From Brevibacterium spongiae (GTDB lineage: Bacteria > Actinomycetota > Actinomycetes > Actinomycetales > Brevibacteriaceae), in NCBI RefSeq assembly GCF_026168515.1, contig NZ_CP093443.1, positions 248,001 through 312,000 on the forward strand: 64,000 nucleotides of DNA, read 5' to 3'. Below the pieces are notes generated by a model. That model was not told the DNA's origin, did no database searches, and worked only from the letters and a program-made list of their open reading frames with translations. Shown here one piece after another: positions 40,515 to 49,735 of the stretch (position 1 is its first letter; each line of letters starts with the position of its first letter). The translations under genes were made by a program, and so were the position numbers.

Positions 40515-41834
40515 CTAGAACCAGCCGATGACCACCTGGATCGTCACCCAGATTGTCAGCAGGGTGGTGAGAACGAGGATGATGTTTTCGAAGAGGTTTG
40601 CTTTGTGCTCCCCGAAGTGACTCTTCTTGTTCGCCAGAATGAGCAGACCGATTGCCACGAGGGGGACGACGACCGCTTGGAGGCCGGTGACGAACACGGC
40701 CATCGTGACGAATCCGGGCATTCCGGGGAAGGCCCAGATGATCGGCGAGATCAGAATGAAGAGACTGAACCACTTGAAGGACGGGTCGTCCTCGAAGTGG
40801 TCACCGTAGCGTTCGCGCCGCGCGGGCCGAATGATGTGGAGGCAGTCGACGATGATCTTCGGGAACCCGTTGGCGAAGCCCACAACACTGCTGTAGAGAA
40901 TGCCGAATGCTCCGAGGTAGAAGATGACTCCGCCGACAGCGCCGAGGTGGATCGACAGTGCCTGCGAGATGTCGTCGAGGTTGGTCACCTCGATACCGTT
41001 GGGGCGGAGGATCTCGGCCCCGACGACCCAGATCGAGAGGCTGATGACGATGGCTGAGGAGATTCCGAACAGAATGTCGTTGCGCTGCAGCTTTTTGAAG
41101 CCGACACCGCGCCATCCCTTGTCGCGAACGTAGTAGGGGTAGAGGAAGTTCGCCATAGAACCGGCCACCGCACCGATGAGCGAGAGCGCAACTGCGAATA
41201 CGCCGATCGCCCCGGTATTGTCCGGAATGCCGAAACCGACTGTGCCGCGCACGATCTCACCCACGTCGGGCACACTGTAGATCGCGAGGCCGAGGAAGAC
41301 GACCGTCATCATGGCCAACAGCAGCTTCATGATGCTTTCGATGGTCTTGTAGACGTTCTTGCAGATGACGAAGATACTTGCCACGACGAGGATGCATGAC
41401 CAGAGGAAGGGATCTCCGACGGTGAAGATCTCAGCCAGAGCCTCACCGGCTCCGCGGACCATGTAGCCGTTGAGGAGGTGCCCGCTGATGACGGCGGCGA
41501 TCCCGATCGCCCACGGGTACCACCGGGCGACATCGCGGTAGCCCTCCATGATGGACTGGTTCTTGAGGTTGAGGACCTGATAGCGGCCCATGATGTTGAC
41601 GATGACGAAACGGATGAGCAGGGAGGCTGCGAGCAGCCACATGAGGTTGTATCCGTAGTTCGATCCAGACACCGAGGCGGTGACCAGATCGCCGGCGCCC
41701 ATCATGGCGAGGACGGCGATGATTCCGGGGCCGAATTCGCGGAGGCTCCCGAGGATTCCTCGTCGCCTCGGTCCGGTTGCGGGCGAGTTGTCTGAGCTGA
41801 CTGTGCTGGCAGCGTCGTTGCTATTCGCACTCAT
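40515..41834 (-). CDS. Nramp-like transporter without the DPGN metal motif
   Basis: The 439-residue membrane protein has about 11 helices and Nramp-like spacing: FGPGIIAVLAMMGAGDLVTASVSGSNYGYNLMW in helix 1, and IGAVAGSMANFLYPYYVRDKGW in the helix 6 region. True Nramp metal importers have DPGN in helix 1 and a Met-containing MPH in helix 6; here neither is present (GAGDLVTASVSG, and MANFLYPYYV). It is therefore a divergent member whose cargo need not be Mn or Fe. It is the last gene of the talD-gudD2 operon, whose enzymes need magnesium, so Mg2+ or the sugar acid itself are options. Function not settled. Confidence 0.82.
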   Translation of the reverse strand: MSANSNDAASTVSSDNSPATGPRRRGILGSLREFGPGIIAVLAMMGAGDLVTASVSGSNYGYNLMWLLAASLLIRFVIVNIMGRYQVLNLKNQSIMEGYRDVARWYPWAIGIAAVISGHLLNGYMVRGAGEALAEIFTVGDPFLWSCILVVASIFVICKNVYKTIESIMKLLLAMMTVVFLGLAIYSVPDVGEIVRGTVGFGIPDNTGAIGVFAVALSLIGAVAGSMANFLYPYYVRDKGWRGVGFKKLQRNDILFGISSAIVISLSIWVVGAEILRPNGIEVTNLDDISQALSIHLGAVGGVIFYLGAFGILYSSVVGFANGFPKIIVDCLHIIRPARRERYGDHFEDDPSFKWFSLFILISPIIWAFPGMPGFVTMAVFVTGLQAVVVPLVAIGLLILANKKSHFGEHKANLFENIILVLTTLLTIWVTIQVVIGWF

Positions 41835-41865
41835 TGTGAAATGGGTCCTTCCGGCGGCCTACGCT

Positions 41866-43146
41866 TCACCAGCGTGGGGCCACTGCTCGGTATTCGGGGT
41901 CGAATTTCTGCATGTAGCCGGTGTCATCGCGGTTCCTGATGCCGCAGTCGATGTATTGCTGGTGGAGTCGTGCAAGTCGTTCGCGGTCCAATTCGACCCC
42001 GAGCCCTGGGCGAGTGGGGACCTCGAGGGCGCCGCCCACGAAGCTGAACGGGTCGCCGACGACGACGTCGTCTTCCGGGTTCTTCCATGGCCAATGGGTG
42101 TCGCAGGCATAGTCGATGTTCTTCGTCGCTCCGGCCAAATGAAGCATGGCTGCGAGGCTGATGCCCAGGTGGGAGTTCGAATGCATCGACAACGACATTC
42201 CGAAAGTCTCGGCGATGCCGGCCAGAGTTGTGGACCGGCGCAGTCCGCCCCAGAAGTGGTGGTCGGAGAGGATGACATCGATGCTGCCTGCGGCGACGGC
42301 GTCCGGCAGCTGTGCGAACGCGACGACGCACATGTTCGTTGCCAACGGCATGTTTGCTGCGGCACGGACCTCGGCCATGCCTTCTATCCCAGGTGTCGGG
42401 TCCTCGAGGTATTCGAGGGTGGAGTCCAGTCGTTCAGCAACGCGTATCGAGGTCTCGACCGTCCACGCGGCGTTCGGGTCGATGCGCAGCGGCACGTCGG
42501 GGAAGCGCGCGGCAAGGGCCTCGATGGCGGCGGCCTCTTCGTCGGGAGGGAAGACTCCGCCTTTGAGCTTGAGCGCCGTGAAACCGTATTCATCGATCAT
42601 CTTCTCGGCTTGCCGAACGATGCCCTCGGGATCAAGGGCCTCGCCCCACTCGTCATCGGGAAATCCAGGGTGGCCCGCCCACTTGTAGAACAGGTAACCG
42701 CTGAAATCGACACGGTCGCGGACCCGACCGCCGAGGAGATCCGCGACCGGGACTCCGAGGATCTTCCCTTGGAGGTCGAGTAAGGCGACTTCGAAGGGCG
42801 AGAAGACTCGGTCGAGGGTCGAGGAATCGGTGATCATCCCGCTCATTCCGTGCCCGCCGGCGGTGGCATCGGCGGCCAATGCAGCCTCGACCGCTTCACG
42901 CGCTCGATTGATGTCGAAGATGTCGGTGCCGATGAGAGCGTCGGCGGCGAGTGTCAGACGGTTCTGGTGTGCCTCATCGCCGTAGGTTTCACCCAGGCCG
43001 TAAGCGCCCGAATCGGTGACGACCTCGATGATCGTGCGAATAGCAAAGGGTTCGTGGACTCCCACTGCGTTGAGCAGCGGGGGATCGGCAAATGCGACTG
43101 GAGTGAGGTTGATGTCGACGATGTGGGTGCTTTTGGCAGAAGACAT
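41866..43146 (-). CDS. Glucarate dehydratase-related enolase superfamily enzyme
   Basis: The 426-residue protein has the GudD-type active site in order: ALKLKGG (KxK), LRIDPNAAW (metal Asp), EYLEDPTPG (metal Glu), LATNMCV (metal Asn as in GudD), DVILSDHHFWGG and SMHSNSHLGISLAAM (catalytic His/Asp pair). It dehydrates an aldarate, forming a 5-keto-4-deoxy sugar acid. It is shorter than the second GudD at 47106 and differs around the substrate loops, so it may favour another isomer such as idarate or a truncated acid. It lies 15 bp behind the talarate dehydratase gene and shares its operon. Confidence 0.87.
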   Translation of the reverse strand: MSSAKSTHIVDINLTPVAFADPPLLNAVGVHEPFAIRTIIEVVTDSGAYGLGETYGDEAHQNRLTLAADALIGTDIFDINRAREAVEAALAADATAGGHGMSGMITDSSTLDRVFSPFEVALLDLQGKILGVPVADLLGGRVRDRVDFSGYLFYKWAGHPGFPDDEWGEALDPEGIVRQAEKMIDEYGFTALKLKGGVFPPDEEAAAIEALAARFPDVPLRIDPNAAWTVETSIRVAERLDSTLEYLEDPTPGIEGMAEVRAAANMPLATNMCVVAFAQLPDAVAAGSIDVILSDHHFWGGLRRSTTLAGIAETFGMSLSMHSNSHLGISLAAMLHLAGATKNIDYACDTHWPWKNPEDDVVVGDPFSFVGGALEVPTRPGLGVELDRERLARLHQQYIDCGIRNRDDTGYMQKFDPEYRAVAPRW

Positions 43147-43161
43147 AGTTGGCGGACTCCT

Positions 43162-44286
43162 TCAGCTGATCGTCACGGTATCGGTGGTCCAGGCGTGAGC
43201 CTGATCGCTGAGCGTGATGCCCAGCCCCGGACGGTCGGGAACGAGCATTCGTCCGTCCTTCGTCTCAAGCCGTTCGTTGAACAGCGGGTCGAGCCAATCG
43301 AAGTGTTCGACCCAGGTCTCACGCGGGTAGCAGGCAGCCAGATGCAGATGGATCTCCATGGCGAAGTGCGGGGCGATGTCGAGATTCGCCTCATCGGCGA
43401 GGGTGAGCAGTCGCATGAACTGAGTGATGCCGCCGACGCGAGGCGCATCGGGTTGGACGATGTCACAGGCGCGCGCATCGATGAGCGCCTTGTGTTCGGC
43501 GACCGAGCTGAGCATCTCGCCGGTGGCGATCGGAGTGTCAAGCGTCCGGGTCAGTCGTGCGTGACCTTCGACGTCATAGGCATCGAGCGGCTCCTCGATC
43601 CACACCAGGCCGAGTTCGTCGAGAGTGCGGCCCATCCGCAGCGCCGTCGCACGGTCCCACTGCTGGTTCGCATCGACCATCAGCGGCGCGTCACCGATGT
43701 GTTCGCGCACCGCGGTGACTCGGCGGATGTCTTCGGCGCTGTCGGGCAGGCCGACCTTGATCTTGATTCCGCCGATGCCGTCGGCTAAGGAATTCGAGGC
43801 CCGCTCCTTCACCTCGTCGATCGAGGCATTGAGGAACCCGCCGGAGGTGTTGTAGGTGCGCACGGAATCGCGGTGGCTGCCGAGGAACTTCGCCAGTGGC
43901 AGCTCCGCCCGCTTCGCCTTGAGGTCGTAGAGCGCGACGTCGATGGCGGCCAGGGCCTGGGTGGCCAAACCAGAACGACCGACGGAGGCGCCGGCCCACA
44001 GGAGCTTCGTGTAGAGCTTCGCGATGTCGTTGGGGTCCTCCCCGAGTGCCGCCTCGGCGATCTCCTTCGCATGCGCGTACTGCGCGGGCCCGCCGCCGCG
44101 CTTCGAATAGCTGAACCCGATTCCCGAATGTCCCTCGGTGGTCGTGATCTCGGCGAAGAGCATGGCGACCTCGGTCATCGGCTTCTGTCGGCCGGTGAAG
44201 ACCTTGGCATCGGAGATCGGCACCTCCAACGGCAATCGAATCGATGACAGGGTGATCGTCTTGATCGCGTCGGGGGTGTACGCCAT
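43162..44286 (-). CDS. Talarate/galactarate dehydratase-like enolase superfamily enzyme
   Basis: The 374-residue protein belongs to the mandelate-racemase group: GIGGIKIKVG (KxK base), LMVDANQQWD, LVWIEEPLD and IATGEML for the three metal ligands, CDIVQPDAPRVGGI, and IAPHFAMEIHLHLAACYP (His on the other face). This set matches L-talarate/galactarate dehydratase more than glucarate dehydratase. Product would be 5-keto-4-deoxyglucarate, the substrate of KdgD and the GarL-like aldolase. Start 44286 follows AAGGAGC. The gene is divergent from kdgD over a gap with an LTTR site. Confidence 0.87.
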   Translation of the reverse strand: MAYTPDAIKTITLSSIRLPLEVPISDAKVFTGRQKPMTEVAMLFAEITTTEGHSGIGFSYSKRGGGPAQYAHAKEIAEAALGEDPNDIAKLYTKLLWAGASVGRSGLATQALAAIDVALYDLKAKRAELPLAKFLGSHRDSVRTYNTSGGFLNASIDEVKERASNSLADGIGGIKIKVGLPDSAEDIRRVTAVREHIGDAPLMVDANQQWDRATALRMGRTLDELGLVWIEEPLDAYDVEGHARLTRTLDTPIATGEMLSSVAEHKALIDARACDIVQPDAPRVGGITQFMRLLTLADEANLDIAPHFAMEIHLHLAACYPRETWVEHFDWLDPLFNERLETKDGRMLVPDRPGLGITLSDQAHAWTTDTVTIS

Positions 44287-44393
44287 TGATGCTCCTTGAT
44301 CGTGCCGATTCGAAGTCGCCTTCACCTGGCCATCGGCGGGGTTCAGGTGATGCGTGTGCCGACTCAATAACATCGGTGTTCGCCCTATGAGGC

Positions 44394-44411
44394 CAATACC
44401 TTTCCTGCATG
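44394..44411. promoter_or_regulatory. Second LTTR site, talD-kdgD divergent promoter
   Basis: CAATACCTTTC CT GCATG, sharing CAATACCTTTCnnGCAT with the lysR-tctC site and keeping T-N11-A (AAT 44395-44397, ATG 44409-44411). CGATATCG follows at 44415, as GATATC does in the other site. It sits about 95-110 bp from both start codons. Confidence 0.7.
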
Positions 44412-44505
44412 AGTCGATATCGAATGGGCCTTAGACAGGCATCATCAGGCGGCCCTAGAGTCACTTTCGAATCACTCCATCGAAGTAGTCAGCAAAGGAA
44501 CCGCA

Positions 44506-45453
44506 ATGGCTCAATTCTCCCCCCAGGACTTGGCAGATCACCTCAAGAACGGACTGCTCTCGTTCCCCGCGACAGCGTTCAACGCCGACCTCAGCCTCAA
44601 CGAAGACGGCTACCGCAGCCACATCGAATGGCAGTCGAGCTACGACGTCGCCGGACTCTTCGCCGCCGGCGGCACCGGTGAAGGATTCAGCCTCAGCCCC
44701 GACGAGGCGGCCCGCGTCGTCGAACTCGCCGTCGCCTCCTCCCGGCCAGAGGTCCCCGTCCTGGCCTCCGCCGGCGGCCCCACAGTCCAGGCTGTGCGCA
44801 ATGTCCGCGACGCCGAAGCCGCAGGCGCCGAGGGTGTCCTCGTCCTTCCGCCCTACCTCACCGAATGTGACCAGGACGGTCTCTACCAGCACGTGTCCGC
44901 GATCTGCGAAGCGACGAACATCGGCGTCATCGTCTACAACCGCGCCAACGCCATCTACTCCGCCGAGACCGTGGCCCGTCTGGCCGACAGCCACGCGAAC
45001 TTCATCGGGTTCAAGGACGCCATCGGCGACATCGAACATCTGACCAAGGTCTACGCGAAGAACGGCGATCGCCTCTTCTACCTCGGCGGACTGCCGACGG
45101 CAGAGACCTTCGCCCTGCCGCTGCTGCAGCTGGGTATGAGCACCTATTCCTCGGCGATGTTCAACTTCGTCCCCGAATTCGCCCTCGACTTCTACGCCGA
45201 CGTTCGCGCCCAGAACCGAGAGGCCGTGACCGAGAAGCTCAATCGCTTCGTCCTGCCCTACCTCGACATCCGCGACCGCGGCAAAGGCTACGGCGTCTCG
45301 ATCGTCAAGGGCGGACTCAAGGCCATCGGCCGCGACGCCGGACCGGTCCGTCCGCCGCTGCACGACCTCAGTGAAAAGGACGTCGCCGACATCGCCGAGC
45401 TCATCAGCGCGGCGAACATCCAGCCCCAGACCAATCTGAAGATCGGAGCCTGA
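44506..45453 (+). CDS. kdgD: 5-dehydro-4-deoxyglucarate dehydratase
   Basis: The 315-residue DHDPS-family enzyme has the KdgD N-terminus LKNGLLSFPATAFNADLSLN, the GGTGEGFSLS loop, VLVLPPYLTECDQDGLY, VIVYNRANA with the Tyr, and NFIGFKDAIGD with the Schiff-base Lys. It converts 5-keto-4-deoxyglucarate to 2,5-dioxopentanoate, CO2 and water. It begins after AAAGGAACC. The next gene, six bases on, encodes the dehydrogenase that takes the product to 2-oxoglutarate. It is the first gene of the plus-strand aldarate operon. Confidence 0.94.
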   Translation: MAQFSPQDLADHLKNGLLSFPATAFNADLSLNEDGYRSHIEWQSSYDVAGLFAAGGTGEGFSLSPDEAARVVELAVASSRPEVPVLASAGGPTVQAVRNVRDAEAAGAEGVLVLPPYLTECDQDGLYQHVSAICEATNIGVIVYNRANAIYSAETVARLADSHANFIGFKDAIGDIEHLTKVYAKNGDRLFYLGGLPTAETFALPLLQLGMSTYSSAMFNFVPEFALDFYADVRAQNREAVTEKLNRFVLPYLDIRDRGKGYGVSIVKGGLKAIGRDAGPVRPPLHDLSEKDVADIAELISAANIQPQTNLKIGA

Positions 45454-45459
45454 CCACCC

Positions 45460-47094
45460 ATGACCGCGCTCAACGGACTCTCCCTCATCGCGGGCACCCC
45501 GGTCACCGGCAATGGTGCCACGACGAACGCCATCGACCCGAGCACCGGTTCGACTCTCGCCCCGGACTACTCCTTCCTCGACGAGTCCCAAGTCGAGCAG
45601 GTCACGGACGCCGCGGCACAGGCATTCGCCAGCTACCGGGCCACTTCCCCGACCGATCGCGCCGCCTTCCTCGACACGATCGCTGCGAACATCGAAGCCG
45701 TGCGCGAACCGCTCGTCGAACGTGCCATGGCCGAGACCGGTTTGCCTTCGGCCCGACTGGCCGGCGAAGTCGGCCGCACCGTCGGACAGCTGCGATTGTT
45801 CGCCGAGGTGGTCCGGGCCGGGAACTTCCACTCCTCCCGCATTGATCCCGCACAACCCGACCGCACCCCGGCCCCGCGACTCGACATCCGACAGCGCAAG
45901 GTCCCCGTCGGCCCCGTCGTCGTGTTCGGAGCCAGCAACTTCCCGCTCGCGTTCTCCGTCGCGGGAGGTGACACCGCTTCGGCGCTCGCCGCCGGATGTC
46001 CCGTCATCGTCAAGGCCCACAACGCCCACCCGGGAACCGGGGAGATCGTCGGCAGGGCCATCACCGAGGCGGTCGCCGCCCATGGACTCAACCCCGGAGT
46101 CTTCTCCCTCGTCTACGGTTCGGGGTCGTCCGTCGGGCAGCAGCTCGTCGCCGATCCGCAGATCACCGCGGTCGGCTTCACCGGGTCCCGCTCCGGTGGG
46201 CTGGCGCTGCAGGCCACCGCTCAGGCTCGCAAGGTGCCCATTCCCGTCTACGCGGAGATGAGCTCGATCAACCCGGTCATCCTCCTCGATGGTGCCCTGG
46301 CAGGGGGCGGGGCTCGCAGCCTCGCCGAACAGTTCATCACCTCGCTGACCGGATCGAGCGGACAGCTGTGCACCGCCCCCGGCCTCGTCCTCGTGCCGAC
46401 AGGCACCGATGGTGATGCCTTCGCCGAGGCGGTTGCGCAGCTGATCGGTCAGCAGACCGGGCAGACGATGCTCACCCCCTCCATCGCCGAGGCGTTCGAC
46501 CGCGGCGTTGCCGCGCTCAGTGAGCAGGACGACGTGTCCACGGTGGGCGCCGGCACGGCGGGGGAAGGCGCCAACGCGCCTGCACCGGTGGTCTTCACCG
46601 CCGCTTCGGTGGCACTGCGGAACAACGATGCGCTCAGTGACGAGATCTTCGGGGCCGCCTCGCTGCTGGTCCGCTATGACGACGTCGACGACCTGGTCGC
46701 GACCCTGCAGGGAATCGAAGGACAGCTGACGACGACGATCCACGCGACGGACGCCGACACGGAAGCGGCCGGACGGCTGCTGCCGATCCTCGAAGATCTG
46801 TGCGGACGGATCCTGTTCAACGGATGGCCCACCGGGGTCGAGGTCGGACACGCTATGGTTCATGGCGGACCGTTCCCGGCCACCTCGGCGCCGGCGACGA
46901 CCTCAGTGGGAACGCTTGCCATCGAACGCTTCCTCCGACCGGTCAGTTACCAGGCGGTGCCGACCGCACTGCTGCCGGAGCCGATCGCCGATGATAATCC
47001 GTGGTCGGTCGTGCAGATGATCGACGGTACGGTGACGACGCCTGCGGAGGCCGAGCAGCCGGTCCTCAGTGAAGCGGGAGCGGCCACCTCATGA
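45460..47094 (+). CDS. Alpha-ketoglutaric semialdehyde dehydrogenase
   Basis: The 544-residue aldehyde dehydrogenase has [45 protein letters not shown], typical of the KGSADH branch (usual KPA replaced by KAHNAHPGT), [24 protein letters not shown] with the general-base Glu and [13 protein letters not shown] with the nucleophile Cys. It oxidises 2,5-dioxopentanoate to 2-oxoglutarate with NAD(P). Length suits the branch (about 520). It links kdgD (upstream, 6 bp) to gudD (downstream, overlapping). Confidence 0.93.
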   Translation: MTALNGLSLIAGTPVTGNGATTNAIDPSTGSTLAPDYSFLDESQVEQVTDAAAQAFASYRATSPTDRAAFLDTIAANIEAVREPLVERAMAETGLPSARLAGEVGRTVGQLRLFAEVVRAGNFHSSRIDPAQPDRTPAPRLDIRQRKVPVGPVVVFGASNFPLAFSVAGGDTASALAAGCPVIVKAHNAHPGTGEIVGRAITEAVAAHGLNPGVFSLVYGSGSSVGQQLVADPQITAVGFTGSRSGGLALQATAQARKVPIPVYAEMSSINPVILLDGALAGGGARSLAEQFITSLTGSSGQLCTAPGLVLVPTGTDGDAFAEAVAQLIGQQTGQTMLTPSIAEAFDRGVAALSEQDDVSTVGAGTAGEGANAPAPVVFTAASVALRNNDALSDEIFGAASLLVRYDDVDDLVATLQGIEGQLTTTIHATDADTEAAGRLLPILEDLCGRILFNGWPTGVEVGHAMVHGGPFPATSAPATTSVGTLAIERFLRPVSYQAVPTALLPEPIADDNPWSVVQMIDGTVTTPAEAEQPVLSEAGAATS

Positions 47095-47105
47095 AGGGAA
47101 CCTCG

Positions 47106-48446
47106 ATGACCACGCAGACAGCAGTCGCCACCCCGACCATCGAATCAGTCCGGGTCGTTCCGGTCGCCGGCCGTGACTCGATGCTGCTCAACCTCTCCGG
47201 TGCGCACGGGCCGTACTTCACCCGCAACATCGTCCTCATCACCGACAGCGATGGCCGGACGGGCCTCGGTGAGGTGCCCGGCGGCGAGAACATCAAAGCC
47301 GCGATCGAGGATGCCGGACGTCAGCTCGCCGGTCGGCGGGTGGCCCAGGTCAACCGGATCGTGTCCGAACTGCACCAGCGGTTCGCCGCGATCGACGCCG
47401 GCGGGCGCGGTAACCAGACCTTCGATCTGCGTGTCGGCGTCCATGCCACCGCCGCGATCGAGTCGGCTCTGCTCGACCTGCACGGTCAGTTCCTCGGACT
47501 GCCGGTCGCTGACCTCCTCGCCGCCGGTCAGCAGAGGGACGCCGTGCCGATGCTCGGGTACCTCTTCTACGTCGGCAACCCCGATGCCACGGATCTCGAC
47601 TACCTGCGCGAACCCGAAGCAGACGGCTGGGACCGACTGCGCCGCGAGGAGGCCCTGACCCCAGCTTCGATCGTCGAGCTGGCGAGGGCCGCCTCGTCGA
47701 AATACGGGTTCAAGGACTTCAAGCTCAAGGGCGGCGTCCTCGCCGGTGAGGCCGAAGTCGAGACCGTCACGGCTTTGGCCGAGGCGTTCCCGGACGCGCG
47801 GATCACGCTTGATCCGAACGGCGGCTGGCTGCTCGATGAAGCCATCGAATACGGCAAGGCCATGCGGGGAGTCGTCGCGTACGCCGAGGACCCGGTCGGG
47901 CCCGAGGGCCGATTCTCGGGACGGGAGACCATGGCGGAATTCCGCCGCGCGACGGGACTGCGCACGGCCACGAACATGATCGCCACGGACTGGCGGGAGA
48001 TGGCACACGCCATCAGGACGAATGCTGTGGATATTCCGCTGGCCGACCCGCATTTCTGGACGATGTCCGGATCGCACCGGGTCTCCCAGCTGTGCCACGA
48101 CTTCGGGCTGACGTGGGGTTCGCACTCGAACAACCACTTCGATGTCTCCCTGGCCATGTTCACCCATGTCGGTGCCGCCGCCCCGGGCGAGATCACGGCA
48201 CTGGACACGCATTGGATCTGGCAAGACGGCCAGGAGCTCACTCGCGATCCGTTAACAATCGTCGGTGGCGAGATCAAGGTGCCCACGGCTCCGGGCCTCG
48301 GTGTCACCATCGACGAGGACCGTCTGGCTGAGGCGCACGAACTCTACGTCGAACACGGTCTGGGCTCGCGTGACGACTCGGTGGCCATGCAGTACCTGGT
48401 CCCGGGGTGGTCCTTCGACGCGAAGAAGCCCGCCCTCGTCCGCTGA
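47106..48446 (+). CDS. gudD: Glucarate dehydratase
   Basis: This 446-residue enolase-superfamily enzyme has the length of Escherichia coli GudD and all its site residues: [11 protein letters not shown] (KxK), [41 protein letters not shown] and [15 protein letters not shown]. It dehydrates D-glucarate to 5-keto-4-deoxyglucarate. ATG 47106 was chosen because AAGGGA lies seven bases ahead; an earlier ATG at 47091 overlaps the previous stop by four bases. With kdgD and the semialdehyde dehydrogenase it gives a full glucarate to 2-oxoglutarate route. Confidence 0.94.
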   Translation: MTTQTAVATPTIESVRVVPVAGRDSMLLNLSGAHGPYFTRNIVLITDSDGRTGLGEVPGGENIKAAIEDAGRQLAGRRVAQVNRIVSELHQRFAAIDAGGRGNQTFDLRVGVHATAAIESALLDLHGQFLGLPVADLLAAGQQRDAVPMLGYLFYVGNPDATDLDYLREPEADGWDRLRREEALTPASIVELARAASSKYGFKDFKLKGGVLAGEAEVETVTALAEAFPDARITLDPNGGWLLDEAIEYGKAMRGVVAYAEDPVGPEGRFSGRETMAEFRRATGLRTATNMIATDWREMAHAIRTNAVDIPLADPHFWTMSGSHRVSQLCHDFGLTWGSHSNNHFDVSLAMFTHVGAAAPGEITALDTHWIWQDGQELTRDPLTIVGGEIKVPTAPGLGVTIDEDRLAEAHELYVEHGLGSRDDSVAMQYLVPGWSFDAKKPALVR

Positions 48447-48450
48447 ATCC

Positions 48451-48520
48451 TCCCTCCCTCCGTACTACCCGACGGCGCCCCAGCAACGTGGCGATAGGTT
48501 GCTGGGGCGCCGTCACGTGG
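48451..48520. repeat. Long palindromic element, copy B (inverted orientation)
   Basis: The left arm 48465-48487 is identical to copy A; the right arm 48498-48514 matches for 17 bases, then ends in ACGTGG instead of GGGTAG. The loop GTGGCGATAG is the reverse complement of copy A's loop with one change, so this copy is flipped. CCCTCCCT precedes it, as in copy A. It separates gudD from convergent small genes. Confidence 0.9.
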
Positions 48521-48528
48521 TTCGGGGA

Positions 48529-48666
48529 TCAGTCATCGTCAAAGATCCCCAGTCGCTTAGCTCGATCTTCGGCTGTGCGTTTCCGAAGAGCCTCGCGAAG
48601 CTTTTCGACGCCCATTATCATTCCCATGATGATGGCGATGAAGATGATGGTCAGCACGATGGTCAT
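48529..48666 (-). CDS. Small single-pass membrane protein
   Basis: This 45-residue protein has one helix (TIVLTIIFIAIIMGMIMG) and a charged tail (EKLREALRKRTAEDRAKRLGIFDDD). It lies two bases behind the stop of the Pro-rich membrane protein and would be co-translated with it. I do not recognise it; it could be a subunit or regulator of its neighbour. Confidence 0.65.
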   Translation of the reverse strand: MTIVLTIIFIAIIMGMIMGVEKLREALRKRTAEDRAKRLGIFDDD

Positions 48667-48668
48667 GG

Positions 48669-49130
48669 CTACCAGACCACCCACTTGTCGCCGCCGGGCC
48701 AAAGCAGGTAGACGCCGTAGCCTGCAATGATCAAGCCCGCCCACCAGGCCGATGGGGTGACGAACAGCATGGCGAGTCCGATGAGTACGGCGACGACACC
48801 GTAGATCTTGGATAGGAAGCGTCCGGTCGAGTTGGCCGCGCTGCCGATCGCGGACAGGGCGCTGTCCGCCTTCTCGAAACCTGAAGCCCGCGACGTGTAG
48901 AACTCCTTCTGCGGGCGTGGAGCTGAGAATTCGGGCCGACTGTACTGGCTGTCACGGGTCGAGTATTCGGGAGGAGTCGCCGCGGCGCTGGGAGAGATGG
49001 TCGACTGCGTCTCCGGTGCCTGCGGGGGCACAGGCGGCGCAGGCGGCGGTACGGGAGGCGTTCCCGGCGAGTCATGGCGATCTGCAGAGCCTGACTGGGA
49101 CCTGTCATCGTCCACGGGGTTCATTGTCAT
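48669..49130 (-). CDS. Pro-rich protein with two C-terminal membrane helices
   Basis: The 153-residue protein has a disordered Pro/Ser/Gln-rich N-terminal half (GTPPVPPPAPPVPPQAP) and a hydrophobic hairpin near the C-terminus (IYGVVAVLIGLAMLF and WWAGLIIAGYGVYLLWPGG). The hairpin looks like a small integral domain and the Pro-rich part should face the cytoplasm. GAAAGG is eight bases before the ATG. No family recognised. Confidence 0.75.
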   Translation of the reverse strand: MTMNPVDDDRSQSGSADRHDSPGTPPVPPPAPPVPPQAPETQSTISPSAAATPPEYSTRDSQYSRPEFSAPRPQKEFYTSRASGFEKADSALSAIGSAANSTGRFLSKIYGVVAVLIGLAMLFVTPSAWWAGLIIAGYGVYLLWPGGDKWVVW

Positions 49131-49199
49131 TGTCGAGACCTTTCAATAGGTGTCAGCTGGAGCTGTATACACGTGATCTGATGTCGACCGCCGGCCGGC

Positions 49200-49577
49200 T
49201 CACATGCGACTGAGCGTGACGATCGGGGAGCCCGAACCGCTCATCAGAACTGCGGTGTCGTCATCATCGAACTTGATCAGATAGGTGGCTTCATTGGGCG
49301 GTTGGCGGACGACCAGCGAATAGGCCCCGTCCGAGGCCTTGTCGCCGAGCGTGCACGTGGCGACGCCGCCGATATCCAGTGGTTTTCCTGAGTCGTAGTA
49401 CATACCGCTGCAGGAGCCGTCTTCATTGATGGTCTTGGTGCCCGATCCATCGTCGGGCTGCCAGATTCCGGCAAGAGTGGGTTTGGAAGTCCCACAAGCC
49501 GACAATGCGACAACGACGGCGGATACGACTGCCACGGCAAAGCCGAGGCGGGTACCAGAGCAACGAATCTGTGTCAT
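49200..49577 (-). CDS. Small lipoprotein
   Basis: The 125-residue product has a signal peptide with lipobox ALSAC (Cys about residue 28) and a compact mature domain: GIWQPDDGSGTKTINEDGSCSGMYYDSGKPLDIGG, a beta-rich pattern recalling small actinobacterial lipoproteins that report a 'condition-plus-display' lipocalin-like fold. Two further Cys residues (in GSCSG and ATCTLG) could form a disulfide. Function unknown. Confidence 0.8.
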   Translation of the reverse strand: MTQIRCSGTRLGFAVAVVSAVVVALSACGTSKPTLAGIWQPDDGSGTKTINEDGSCSGMYYDSGKPLDIGGVATCTLGDKASDGAYSLVVRQPPNEATYLIKFDDDDTAVLMSGSGSPIVTLSRM

Positions 49578-49735
49578 TCGACTGTCCCATCATCCATCGG
49601 CCCTCACCATCGAGGGCACCTGTGCAGTACAGCATCAACCTGTTCACGCAATTCCGAAAGGGCAATCGGAATCTCTGCACTAACTGGGTTCTCGTCCACA
49701 GACATCGGAACAATCGGAACCTTCTGCGGCTGTGA

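Noticed and set aside
44461..46863. An 800-codon open frame on the minus strand
   Set aside because: It lies opposite kdgD and the semialdehyde dehydrogenase, is rich in Gly, Asp, Arg and His as expected of a shadow of GC-biased codons, and has no family motif.
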